In this document: piece after piece, positions 1 through 9,535 of the stretch
Layout: each line of letters opens with the position of its first letter
Position numbering within the stretch: position 1 is the first letter of the stretch
DNA from: Bolinopsis microptera
Lineage: Eukaryota; Ctenophora; Tentaculata; Lobata; Bolinopsidae
Assembly (NCBI RefSeq): GCF_026151205.1
Contig: NW_026971982.1
Coordinates: 1-11,240 of the forward strand
Direction: 5' to 3'
Length of the DNA stretch: 11,240 nt
Translations under genes and position numbers: made by a program
Notes under the pieces: model-generated
The model's input: only the letters and a program-made list of their open reading frames with translations
What the model was told of the DNA's origin: nothing
Database searches by the model: none

Positions 1-917
1 AATGTTTTTTTTTTTCCCTGCGAAAATTTTGGAGGCCCAATTTAAAAACTTTTTTGATTTTAGTCAAAAAAAAATTTTCAGTTGTAAATCCTTTTTTCGG
101 TTTTTTTTTGAAAAGTTGATCATGATGCCCCCTGGGGTCCCCGTAAAAAAAGGCACGGAAAAATATCGTCCCCCCCGCCCTTTTTAAAATTTTTTTTAAA
201 ACTGTTTAACGTAAACCCAAAAAATCCAAGATAAAAATTTTCCCCCCCTTCGGCCGTCCCCCCCGGGTTCGCCGCGAAAAGTGGCAAAAATGCAACTTGT
301 CAAATTATAATTTTAAGAAAAAGCCAGCTAAAAAAACTCCGTAGGAAAAACCAAAAAAAAAACCTTATGGCTGGGGGACCAGGAAAAATTTTCCAAAATT
401 AAAAAAAAATAAAAGCCATTCGGTTTTTTTGCCAAAAAATTTTTTGTTTTTGCAAATAAATATAATTAAAATTTTCCTCCCCAAAAAGAAAAAATTTTTT
501 TGTATTAAAAAGCACTTTCGGGGGAAGGCTCAGTGGGGCATCTCGCCGACACCAAGTGGGGGTTGCGAGAAAGAATTAATTTAATGCGCGCCGGGCCCCC
601 AATAAGCGTTGTTACAAGTTTTTTAAATTTTATTTTAACTAAAGAAAATTGCTTGCAATTTCAATTTCAAAACTTTTTACAATGGACATTAAAATTTTTG
701 TCACACGAAAAACGTCAAGTTTTTTTTTTACAACTTTATGTCAAGTGGGGAAAGCCCCCCAAAATTTGCTATAAGTAAAAAAAAAAAGCATCTCACAGGG
801 ACCACAGGAAAAACCAAAAAGCAAAAAAAAAAAGCTGCTTTTTCTGTACTAAACCATAACGCCCACTAACTGCCTTTCTAACTGCATTAAAACCCCGCTT
901 TCTTTCTCTAACCCCGA
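1..917. other. AT-rich low-complexity sequence, no recognised gene
   Basis: Positions 1-530 are dominated by A, T and C runs with no recognisable motif. Positions 533-780 are less run-dominated and hold an 81-codon plus-strand frame from 533. Its product, including the residues MRAGPPISVV near codons 18-27, matches nothing I know. It has no convincing ribosome binding site or flanking gene, so I do not call it coding. A hairpin lies at its 5' end: arms TCTCGC at 541-546 and GCGAGA at 565-570, with a possible inner pairing of CACC with GGTTG. Positions 840-917 are moderately complex and unidentified. Confidence 0.5.
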
Positions 918-943
918 GCCCCCCCCGCTGCGTAGCGGGGGGC
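918..943. repeat. GC-rich perfect hairpin (CCCCCCGCT / AGCGGGGGG)
   Basis: Left arm 921-929 and right arm 934-942 are perfect reverse complements of nine bases around the four-base loop GCGT. G918 and C943 could extend the stem if two extra Cs at 919-920 are run-length errors. An A run follows on the plus strand, so this is not a plus-strand intrinsic terminator; on the minus strand the T run precedes the hairpin, so it is not one there either. Short GC-rich palindromes of this kind are dispersed in green-algal organelle genomes, but that parallel is inference. The core CCCCGCT/AGCGGGG may recur at 7832-7852. Confidence 0.6.
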
Positions 944-1100
944 GTAAAAAAAAAAACCTCCCCTCAAAAAACGCCCCCCCCCCCAAAAATTTTTTTAAGA
1001 AAATTTTGGGAAAAGGCCCATTAGCTGAAAGTGGGGTCTCAATCGGTGTAAAAAATTTTAACGCGATTCCGAAATCACCCCCCCATGACGCAGGGGTTTT

Positions 1101-1129
1101 TTAAAAAACTTCCCTGGAGAGTTTTTTAA
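1101..1129. repeat. 10-base perfect inverted repeat, 9-base spacer
   Basis: TTAAAAAACT at 1101-1110 is the exact reverse complement of AGTTTTTTAA at 1120-1129. The spacer TCCCTGGAG can extend the pairing by TCC with GGA. Much of the arms is run sequence, which makes chance complementarity more likely. No function is assigned. Confidence 0.45.
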
Positions 1130-1212
1130 GGGGCAAAAAAAAAAAAAAACCGTTTTTTTGGGGCCCCCGTGAAAGGGGGAAGCAAATCTGAAAACGAATT
1201 CGATTGTTTAAC

Positions 1213-1279
1213 CCGGTTTAGAGTTTTTGGGTTTTTAGTAAGGGGTTTTTTGGTTTAGCTTCGGGTTTATGGTTAGGGG
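1213..1279 (+). repeat. Degenerate TTTAGGG-like (interstitial telomere-like) tract
   Basis: This G/T-rich stretch repeatedly approximates the plant telomere heptamer TTTAGGG. It contains GGTTTAG at about 1216, GGGTTTTTAG at about 1229, AAGGGG at about 1240, GGTTTAG at about 1252, CGGGTTTATGG at about 1262 and GGTTAGGGG at 1271-1279. No two adjacent units are perfect, so this is at best an eroded internal tract or subtelomeric remnant, or simply a G/T-rich stretch with inflated runs. The sequence on both sides is unrelated. Confidence 0.3.
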
Positions 1280-1564
1280 CCAAAGTTTCCCCCCGTGAAA
1301 AATTTTTTTGGGGGGAGCGAATTAGTAAAAAACCCCCCCGTTTTTTAAAAAAAAAAAGTTAGTTTTTAAATTTTAGCGCGAAAGGGGTTACTGGCCGCAC
1401 CGCGCAAAATTGAAAAAGGGGGTTCCCCCACAGCTAGAAAAGGCGGAAATGCCGCACGTGCCCGCCGGGCCCCATTGCCATGAATTTAAAAATCCCCAAT
1501 TAAAAAATTTAAGCTACAACAATTTTTTAAAATAGTACAGTAAAAAAGCAAATTAGCAAAACAG
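1280..1564. other. Intergenic-like sequence, nothing recognised
   Basis: It begins with C, T and A runs, then has a more complex island at about 1376-1480 with GC-rich clusters such as GCCGCACGTGCCCGCCGGGC. No convincing frame, tRNA or promoter was seen on either strand. Confidence 0.4.
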
Positions 1565-1605
1565 TTTCCCCTTTGGGACTCGGTCCTCCTGGGGGAAAGG
1601 GGAAA
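1565..1605. repeat. Long hairpin with 10-base perfect outer stem
   Basis: TTTCCCCTTT at 1565-1574 is the exact reverse complement of AAAGGGGAAA at 1596-1605. Within the 21-base spacer a second small stem is possible, GGAC at 1576-1579 with GTCC at 1583-1586. An A run follows the right arm, so it is not a plus-strand intrinsic terminator. It could be a palindromic dispersed element or a foldback remnant; no target-site duplication is visible. Confidence 0.5.
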
Positions 1606-1765
1606 AAAAAAGTGGGAAAAAAAACTTCTGTTAAATTTTTGGCTAAAGGGCGAACGCGCGCCCCCTAAGCAGCATGGGCCAAAACAGTTAGCAAAAAAAT
1701 TAGCCCCAAGTTTTTTGCAAAAAATTAGCAGCAGTTTCTTTTTTTACAAAAAAAGGGGGGGTTTT

Positions 1766-1787
1766 CAAAGGTAAAAAAAAACCTTTG
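1766..1787. repeat. Small hairpin with 7-base stem
   Basis: CAAAGGT at 1766-1772 and ACCTTTG at 1781-1787 are perfect reverse complements around a loop of eight As. The downstream sequence GCTCGG followed by a T run is terminator-like only in a loose sense. No upstream gene is recognised. Confidence 0.4.
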
Positions 1788-1847
1788 CTCGGATTTTTTA
1801 AAATTTTTTGTAAAAATTTTTTTTTTTCTACTTAACTATTCTAGGAC

Positions 1848-1863
1848 TGTGAAAAATTTCACA
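1848..1863. promoter_or_regulatory. Palindrome TGTGA-N6-TCACA (resembles CRP/FNR-family operator)
   Basis: The sixteen bases at 1848-1863 match TGTGA, six bases, TCACA exactly. That is the core recognition pattern of the bacterial CRP family. No bacterial promoter or gene can be seen next to it and the host looks eukaryotic, so this is probably coincidence. The spacer consists only of A and T runs, whose lengths are not trustworthy here. Confidence 0.1.
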
Positions 1864-4800
1864 ATACCAAATTTGTTTTTTACCTTTTTGGAAAAAATCC
1901 AAGTGGGATTTTTTTGCCTAAATGCCCCTATTTGAAATTGTGCGCCCGGCCCTTTTTTGGAAACAAAAATTAGCGAAAAATCCCCCGGTAATTTTGACCA
2001 AAATTTTTTAACCAAAAAAAAACTTTATTTTTTTTTTGTCGTATTTTTTTTGGGGGATATCTTCAGTTTTTTCCTTTAATGAGAATTTTCTGGAAAAATT
2101 GGCGACGGACCCCTTCCCCCAAAAGGGTTTTCACAACTGTCCCCCAAAAAATTTGGTGGATTTCGGAAATTGAAAAATAGTCCCCCAATATGAAACAAAA
2201 AGGGGGCAAAAATACGCTGTTTTTTGGGGTAAAAAAAATGTTTTTTTTTCCCCCAAAAAGGTTGGTTAGCTTTTAAACCCTTTTCGGAACCCCCCTTTTT
2301 ATGTAAAGTCCCCCTGAGAAGCTTACCAATTTTTTTGCAATCAGGTCCGGGGAAGGGGAAAAATTTTTTAAAAAATTTTTTTTTTTTGGAAAAAAAAAAA
2401 TTGTGGGCCCGGCCAAAATAAACGCAAAAAAACCCCCCCCTACAACGCGGCTTTCCCCCTGTCCCCCCCAGGCGCACTAATAATTAAACAAAACTTCCCA
2501 CTTTTTTTCGGTCAAACCTGATGAAAAAATACATCATTGGAAAAATTTGGACAACCATCGGGGGCCCTTTTTAGAACAACTCGAAAAATCGACGTAGAGG
2601 GAAAATTTAGCACGCTCGGACCCAAAAAAGGGAAAAATTTGTTTTAAACTTCCCAAAAATTCCCAACCACCAAATCCCCAAAAAAATAATTTTTGGTTCA
2701 TTAGAACATAAGTGTTTTTTCTACGCTTACCAAAATTTCAAAAAAAAATTGTTTTTTAAATGGGAAAATTAAAAATTTTAAAAACTTTTTTGAATTTTGT
2801 TTCCAAAAATAAAAATCTGGCCGAAATACTAAAAAAAAAAACAATTCAAAAACGTCCCCCGGGGAAATGGGGCCAGCCCTACTTTTAGTCCCCCCCCCCT
2901 CCCCCGTTTGGTGTGATTTTCCCTTTTGCCCCTAAGCCCCCGCCAACCCTTAAAAATTTTTTTTCCTTTTTGGGTTTTTAACGGGTGATACTCGGGTTCT
3001 AATCGGCCGGACGTAAAAGTAAAAATAAAGTGGGGCGCCATCGACCCCGTGCGCTGGGGCCCCCGCCCCAAACCCCAAAAGGAATTTTTTTTTAGCGCGA
3101 GCGCAATTTCCCCCCCCACCCCAAAAATTTTTCCCCATGCACTTTGATAGCTCCAGGCCCCCCACAATTTAATTTTATCATTCCTTACAAGTTCCCCCAA
3201 AACGAGGCCTTCCCCAAAACCAAAAATAAAACCCCAATAAATTCGAGTCCCCCCCCCAACCCCCCCCAAAAGGTTTTTCCAAAAATTTTTTGGGTAAATC
3301 CCCGAAGGATTATTTATAAAGGGGGAAAAAAAATAAAAAAAAAACCACCCCACATCCTGTTTTTTTAGCATGCGTGATTTTTCCCAAAAAAATTTGGGGT
3401 TATTGGGGCCTTAGGGGGGCCCCCCCAAATTAAAAAAAGTTTTTTTTCCCAGCCCAATTTTTTAAAAAACCCTTTTTTTAGCAAGTTTTTTAGGAGAAGT
3501 TTTCGTTTTGTTTTTTTTCCTGGTCAATCCAGAACCGGGGGTAAGCCCTTTTTTCACTTTTTTATGGGGTCCCCCAGCTTACAGCTACCAAATTTAAACT
3601 TAAAAAAAAACCGAAGAGGGGCCCTTCCCCCCAACTCAAAACAAACCCCCAATACTTTCGATGTCCCCCCATGTTTCCAAATTTTTTCAATTTTCCCCCC
3701 TACTTGAATATTATATTTTTCCCAAACAAAAATTTAAAACGTAAAAACCAAAAAAACTGAGGCCCCCAAAATTTTGTAAAATTTTTTACTTTTTTAATTT
3801 TTAATCAACTAAAACCAAAAATGCAAACAAAATGTCGCAAACCAAAACGGGGAAACAATTAAAAAAAAACCCAAGAAAAACAAGTTGACCCCCACTGAAA
3901 AGGTGGGGCTGGAAAATTTTTTAAAACAAAACTGGGGAAATTGGGGCCCCCCGGGCCTAGGAAAAAAGGCCACAAAAAGCAAAAAATCCCCAAAAAAACT
4001 TCCAAAATTTTTCCCCTTCCCCATTGGGAGATTTTTCCGTTTAAACAAAGCTTTTATTTGGGGAAATTTTTTAATCGTGAAACAAAATTTTGGGGGCCCC
4101 CCCACAGTGAACTCCCTTTAAAATTTTTAATTGGGCACCCAAATCCGGAAAATTATGTAACCAAAATTACAAAGAAAAAAGTCCCCCCCAAAAAGGGTTA
4201 AAAAAAAATACCAATTCCCCTGAAAAACGCAAAACTTTTTAAATTTTTTGGGAAATTTTTCCCCCTTTTTCTGGGCAAAAGACAGTGCAAAAATACAGCA
4301 GTCCCCCAAAACAGAAGCAAGGTTTTTTAAAAAAAGATTGGAAAAAATCTTGGGGTGACCCGTTTTTTTTCCTCCCCCCGGGGACTGTTTGTTCTAAAAC
4401 TCCATTTTTTTTGTAAAGAAAAAAAATTGCTGGGGGGGGGGTCAATTAAAAAAAATGAAACCCTCCCCCCAAAACCCCCCTTTAAAAACAATCCTATTTA
4501 ACAACTGGGGGGTCCCCAATTTCCCCAAAAATTTTTTAAAAATCACATTTGTGGGGGTCCGAAAAGCCCACTACTTTCCCCCACCCTAATAAAAAATGCG
4601 TTTCCCCCCATTTCCAATGCCCCCCAAAAAGAAAAATTAAAACTTTTTTTTAATTCTTCCTGCAAGAAACCTCAATGTTAAAGCAGAAAAAAAGGAAACA
4701 AACTTTAAAATGGGCGCACAAGTTGTAACTTTTTACGGTGAAAAAACGAAAAAATGCAAAAAGGAAAAAAACAAAATCCTTTCAGGCCAAAAATTTTTAT

Positions 4801-7659
4801 TTTAAAAATCAAAAAATTGCATTATTCGGAACAGATTTGATCGGGAAAAAAAAAATGCAAAAGTTTTCGTAGCCATATGGGGGGAAATTTTCGAGGGAAA
4901 AAATTTTTTTACTTCGATCCCGTCCCCAAATTTTTTGGGGCTCCCCTTTAAAAAGGAAAAAAAATCAACTTTTTTTTTTCCTACAAATTTCCCCTTTCAC
5001 CTTTTGTCATTAAAGGAGTAAAAAAAAAAGAAAAAAGGATATTGGAAAGGGGGCCCCCTACCAAGAACCAACTAATTTCCCACCCACCACTACAAATACT
5101 TTTTAAGGCCCCCCAAAATTTTAAGAAAAAAACCGCCCCCAAATTGCACAAAAATGGGTTATCCAAGGAAAACATCGCCCCCCTTAAACTTTTTTTTAAG
5201 AAACAAAAATTAATTTAACCTCGCCCCGAAAATATAATTTAAAAAAAACTATTTTTGCAATTTAAAAAAAAAAAAAAAATTTAAATTTTGTAATTTTTTT
5301 GAGGCCCTTTAAATCCAATGCTTTTTTTTAGGAAAAAAAAAAGGGCCCCGGAAAAATAAAAAAAAAAGACAAAATGGCCGCAAAAATAGAAAGTTCCCCG
5401 AACCAAAAACCAAAAAAAAAGCAAAAATGCCCGATTGAAAAAACCTTGAAAAAACCCCTCAGTAAAGGGTAAAAATTCCGAAAAAAAAGAAACTGAAAAA
5501 CAAAACCAGAGTTTTTTTCGTAAAACAATGAAAAACTCGGAAAAAACCCCAAACAGGAGGAACAATCAGGTTCCCCATCCCCCACACACAGATACGTTTG
5601 GGGAAGGGAAAGCCCCTTTCTGGGGGGTTTTGGGGAAAAGGTTTGTAGATGTTTTGGGGGCCCCCCCCAAAGGCGAAGAAAAAAAAAATTGCAAGAAAAA
5701 GGAAAAAACTTTCCTGAAAAAAAAAAAAAGATTTTTTTGAAAATTATTTGATTATTCCCACTTTTTTATTAGGATAAAAAAGGGTTATTTGGGGGCAAAC
5801 TCCGGTGCAAAATTTCCCTTAAAAAATACAGTTTCCTTGGGGGAGGAAAATGCCCACCCACCTCACGGCGGAACTAAATCCTACCTTTTTCCCAAACCAC
5901 CAGCTACAACATGGAAAAAAAATAGAAGTTTTCCCCCCTTTTCCAACCAAAAACAGAAAAAATTATAAGACCCCCCGACCCCCTCCTGGGGAACCCAATT
6001 TTTTACCCCCGAAAGACCTGGAAAACCCCCAAACCATCAAAACCCAGAAAAAGCGGGCTCACGGCTGATTAGGGGACAGCTTTAAAAAGTCAAAAACCCC
6101 CAAAAATTTTTGGAAACACCCCCTTTCCCTAAAACCAACGGGAACAGTTAAACACGGGGCCCCCAATTTTTTTCAGCGTCCCCGTGCCAATTTTGGAAAC
6201 CCCCCCCTCCCCCCGTTTCGGCCCCCCCAGAAAACCCCTTTTTCATACTGGTAAGTCAACCTAAACACCAGCAAACCAAACTACTATAAGGGACCTCAGC
6301 GAAAAGAACCAGAAAACTCCCCAATAAAAATTTTTTCCTTTCCCCTTTTTCCCCCTTCCTGAGCAAAGGTCCAGGAAAAGGGGAAAACAAAAAATGGAAT
6401 TTTTCCCCCCCCACCTTGCAAAAGGGGTTTTTGTACCTCCCTCCCTTTTTTGGGTTAACTGGGGCCCCCCCCCCCAAACCCCGTTTAATTTAGGTTTTAA
6501 TGGGAAAATTAAAAAAGTCCCCCCCCTGTATCTAAAGTAAAACCCCAAATAAACCCTTTTTCACGAGACTCAAAAGTGCAAAAATATTCCCAAAAAAGAA
6601 CCGAATCCGGTTTTCATGACTAAAACCGGAAAAGAAAAAAAGTGGAAAGAAAAAACGAAAAAATTTAAAATGCCTTGAAATTAAAGGCCCCATTAATCCC
6701 AAAGGGTTGTACATTAATCGCCCCCCCCCCCCCCCTTTAAATTTTTTGAAAAAAAACTTTTAATATGTAAAACTTCCCCAACCCAATTATGGTAAAAAAG
6801 GAAGCCCAGAAAATTTTTTAAAGGAAATCTACATAAAAAATCCGGAGGGAAAAAAAACGCCCCGGGGCCCCCCCCCCTAGATTACAAAAGTTTACATTCC
6901 AAGGCCCAAAAAATCAACCCGTCCCCCCCATGACATGTTTTATTTTCCCCCCAAAGGCAAAAAAGGTTTAAAATTAAAAGGTTTAATCTTGGAAAATTTT
7001 CGCAATTGTGGAAAAATTTAAGTTAAACCCCCTGGGGGACTACAAAAAGGAAAAACCCCGGGGAAAATAAGTTTTTTTGGCTGACAGACCGAAAATGGCC
7101 CCGGCTTTAACAATCCCCTTTTTCCCCCCATTTTTCCGGGGGTTTTTCCCCGGGCCGGAAAAAACCGGGTTTTTTAGAAAAAGAAATTTTCAGGGCTGCG
7201 GTCTTAATTGAAAACCCTTTTAAACCTTTTTATAAAATTAAAAAAATGGGGGAAATAAAAAAACCCCAAATTAATTATTCAAATCGGGTAAAAAAATTTA
7301 CCCCACCTGCTTTTTTTTTTTCAAATTATCAACTTTTTCCCCCCGAACAAAAAATTTTTTACTGTTTGGACTGAAATTTTTCCTTCTGCCCCCCAAAGGT
7401 CCCAAAAAGGGTTTTTCAAAAAGGCACGGTTGAAAAAATAAAACCCAAATTCCTATTCCCAAAAATACTTTTTATAAACGGAAAAATCATCAAAAAATAA
7501 AAAAAAAGACCTATTTTGGAAATTTTTAAAGGACCCCTTTTTCCCGCCCCTCCCATTGACCGAAAATTTTTCGCGGTTTTAGACTGAAATTTGAAACCCC
7601 TGGACCAACCGGGGGGTCCCCTGAAAAATGACCCCTAAGTCGCCCCTCCAAGTTAAAAG
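1864..7659. other. Extended homopolymer-dominated region, no recognised gene
   Basis: About 5.8 kb consisting almost wholly of A, T and C runs joined by short complex words. Open frames exist on both strands, the longest being 180 codons on the minus strand at 2829-3371. Their products are low-complexity (poly-Phe, Lys, Pro, Gly), several overlap one another in alternative frames, and none shows a recognisable domain. Slightly more complex islands lie near 2560-2630, 2990-3060, 5370-5600 (A-rich on the plus strand) and 6240-6320. I checked these by eye for conserved protein motifs and tRNA arms and found none. Broken genes could be hidden by run-length errors. Confidence 0.5.
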
Positions 7660-7745
7660 GAAGGTGTAAAAAAATCCGGAAAAAAAAGTTTTTTAGCAAG
7701 AAAAATAAGAATATGAAAAGAAAAAGGGAAATTAACAGATTAGCC

Positions 7746-7792
7746 CGACCCCCTGTTCGCGAAAAAAATGGGTTCGCGAACAGGTGGGGGCG
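7746..7792 (+). terminator. Strong GC-rich hairpin followed by a T run, terminator-like
   Basis: CCTGTTCGCGAA at 7752-7763 is the exact reverse complement of TTCGCGAACAGG at 7773-7784, with a nine-base loop. Pairing continues outward through the flanking C and G runs with a one-base bulge at T7785, and possibly CG at 7746-7747 with CG at 7791-7792. A five-T run starts at 7793. A stable GC-rich stem followed by T residues is the architecture of an intrinsic terminator on the plus strand, but no upstream gene is recognised. Each arm also contains the 8-base palindrome TTCGCGAA. Alternatives are a dispersed organellar palindrome or a foldback element. Confidence 0.45.
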
Positions 7793-7831
7793 TTTTTCCC
7801 CGAAATCATATAAAATGGGATAATAAACAGT

Positions 7832-7855
7832 AACCCCTAATCAAGCGGGGTTTTT
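7832..7855 (+). terminator. Second terminator-like hairpin with T run
   Basis: AACCCC at 7832-7837 pairs with GGGGTT at 7847-7852 around a nine-base loop, and the T run extends through 7855. The left arm is followed by T and the right arm is preceded by AGC, so a longer stem with the core CCCCGCT/AGCGGGG would exist if two bases were missing from the left arm. That reading is inference. It lies 39 bases after the stronger hairpin at 7746-7792, and neither is next to a recognised gene. Confidence 0.35.
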
Positions 7856-8261
7856 ACATCAAAAGAAAAAAATGAAAATTATGGGGAAAAAAAAAAAAAA
7901 TATGTCCCCAAAACCGGGAAAGTAAGAACATTTTTTTTAAAAATTTCCCGACTCCCCATTTTAAAAAATTTTTTGACAAACATTTGTTCAATTTTTTGAA
8001 ATTTTTTTTGATTTTTTTGGAAATCACCAATGACATTGGAACCCCCTTTAAAAAATTCCCCAAACCCAAGCTAATGAACCCCCCAGCCCCGTAGCCCCCT
8101 TTTTAAACCCGCATCAGATCTTGAGGGGAAAACTTTTTCAGGTCTCGGTTTTAACCTGTGGGAGAATCCGGAAAAAGTTTACCTAGTAACCCCCAAATAA
8201 ATTTTCAAAAAATTTCCCCGGGGTTTTTTTAAAACCGGCAAAGCACCTTTTTAAAAATTTA

Positions 8262-8292
8262 CCCCCTTTTAAAAAGTTAAATTTTAAGGGGG
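8262..8292. repeat. Inverted repeat CCCCCTTTTAAAA / TTTTAAGGGGG
   Basis: The arm at 8262-8274 and the arm at 8282-8292 are reverse complements once the T run (four against two) is allowed to vary in length. Equal run order with unequal run length is what a true palindrome with run-length errors would show, but low complexity makes chance pairing easy. Confidence 0.3.
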
Positions 8293-8313
8293 TTTTAAAA
8301 ACTGGTAAACCAA

Positions 8314-8357
8314 AAAATTTTGCTCAAATTTTTCCAAAACAATTTGAGAAAAATTTT
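8314..8357. repeat. 17-base inverted repeat with 10-base spacer
   Basis: The arms at 8314-8330 and 8341-8357 match as reverse complements at 16 of 17 positions, the single mismatch being G8322. The inner eight bases, CTCAAATT at 8323-8330 and AATTTGAG at 8341-8348, are exact. There is no T run positioned like a terminator and no adjacent gene. It could be a foldback-element remnant or a cruciform-forming site in AT-rich DNA. Confidence 0.45.
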
Positions 8358-9535
8358 AAAATTAATGTGACAAAGTTTTTTTTGTGCCCCCAAAAAAAGT
8401 TTTTTTTTAATTTGCTTAAAAAAATTGAAAATATTCCCCCCCAAAAATTTTCCCAATACATTCAGGTCCCAAAAAAAATGCTAGAACAATTCCCCGGGAA
8501 ATTCCCCTTTCAGGGGGGTCAAAAAACATCCCTCGTATAAATTTTTTAAAAAATGTAAAGGAAATTTTGACCCAGGTGGGTACCTTTTTAACGAAAAAAA
8601 GCCCCAAATTTTAGATAATTTTTTTCCAAAATGGAAAAATATCCTGCAAAAGGGGGCCCAAGGTTTTTTAAAACCCCTTTTAAAAGTTTTTTTAAAAAGT
8701 GACAATTTTTGGCATCTCCACTGCCCCCGGCCCCCAAAATTTTAAAAGCGATACCTATTTAACGAAAAAAAAAGGCGGTATTTAAAAAATTTAAACCATG
8801 GAGGGTTTTTTTTTTTTAATTTTGTTTTTTTATAGTTGGGATGACTTTTACCTCATCGTGCCATTTAAAAAAGCGCCACTAAAATTATCAATAACCTCAA
8901 ACTTTTATGAACGTTGCCCCCCCCCAAATTTTAAAATTTTTTTTTTGTGAAAACCCAAAAGAAAAAATAATTTTTTTCCCTCCGAAAGTTCCCCCCGTCA
9001 AAACGAAGACAAACGTTTTTTTCCCCCCCCTTCTGAAAAGGTCCCCCAAAAAAAATATTAATTTCCAATGCCCCCCCCTAAAAATCCTGAAAAAAATGAA
9101 AAATTTTTCGTGAAAACTTTCTTAAAATTTTTTTGCTTTTGGAAATAAAACGTCCCCCTGGAAAATTTTAAATTACAAAAAAAAATGGGATTCCCCCCCC
9201 TATTTAAAAAAAACCCAAAAAAAAAAAAGCAAAGTATTAAAAATTTTTTTAATTTTGCTTAACAATGTTTTTTCTTTTTTTTCAATTTTTTTTTTGAATT
9301 ATCGAAAGCCCCAACGTTTTTAAAAAACGAAATTTTTATGAAACCCACGTTTTTTTTCCCCCCAAAATTTCCTTCTACCATGACTACAAAAGCAAAAGAA
9401 AAAAATGTAGCCAAATTTTCCGAAAAAAAAGCAATAAATTTTGGGGGGGGAAAAATAAAAGGCAAGTCCCCCCTCGCCCCAGGGGGAAAAAAAAAAATAG
9501 TAAAGTTTAAATTAAAAAAAAGTTTTTAAAAAAAA

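Larger units (their letters stand above)
7870..9535. other. Low-complexity sequence, no recognised gene
   Basis: Mostly A and T runs interrupted by C runs. A 71-codon minus-strand frame at 7854-8069 uses a TTG start and is rich in Lys and Phe with no recognised motif, so I do not call it. A loose direct repeat is visible: the words at about 8227-8244 and 8293-8311 both read TTTTAAAA, then C, C or T, GG, C or T, AAA. Nothing else is supported apart from the inverted repeats listed separately. Confidence 0.4.

Noticed and set aside
533-778. Plus-strand 81-codon open frame in a less run-dominated segment
   Set aside because: No recognisable domain, ribosome binding site or neighbouring gene, and it ends in run-rich sequence.
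2991-3010. GGTTCTAATCGG as a tRNA B-box
   Set aside because: The last bases do not fit the B-box consensus and no A-box-like motif lies at the proper distance upstream.
5281-5585. Phe-rich minus-strand frames that could look like membrane proteins
   Set aside because: The plus strand is A-run-rich here, so the hydrophobic Phe stretches follow from poly-A read in reverse rather than from membrane helices.
7081-7180. CCGG-rich stretch followed by a T run, possible terminator
   Set aside because: The best pairing is only five bases and self-palindromic, with no consistent stem-loop geometry.
7854-8069. Minus-strand Lys/Phe-rich frame of 71 codons ending at a hairpin
   Set aside because: It starts at TTG, has no visible ribosome binding site, and its composition is explained by A and T runs. 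The hairpin at 7832-7855 has its T run on the plus strand, so it does not serve as this frame's terminator.
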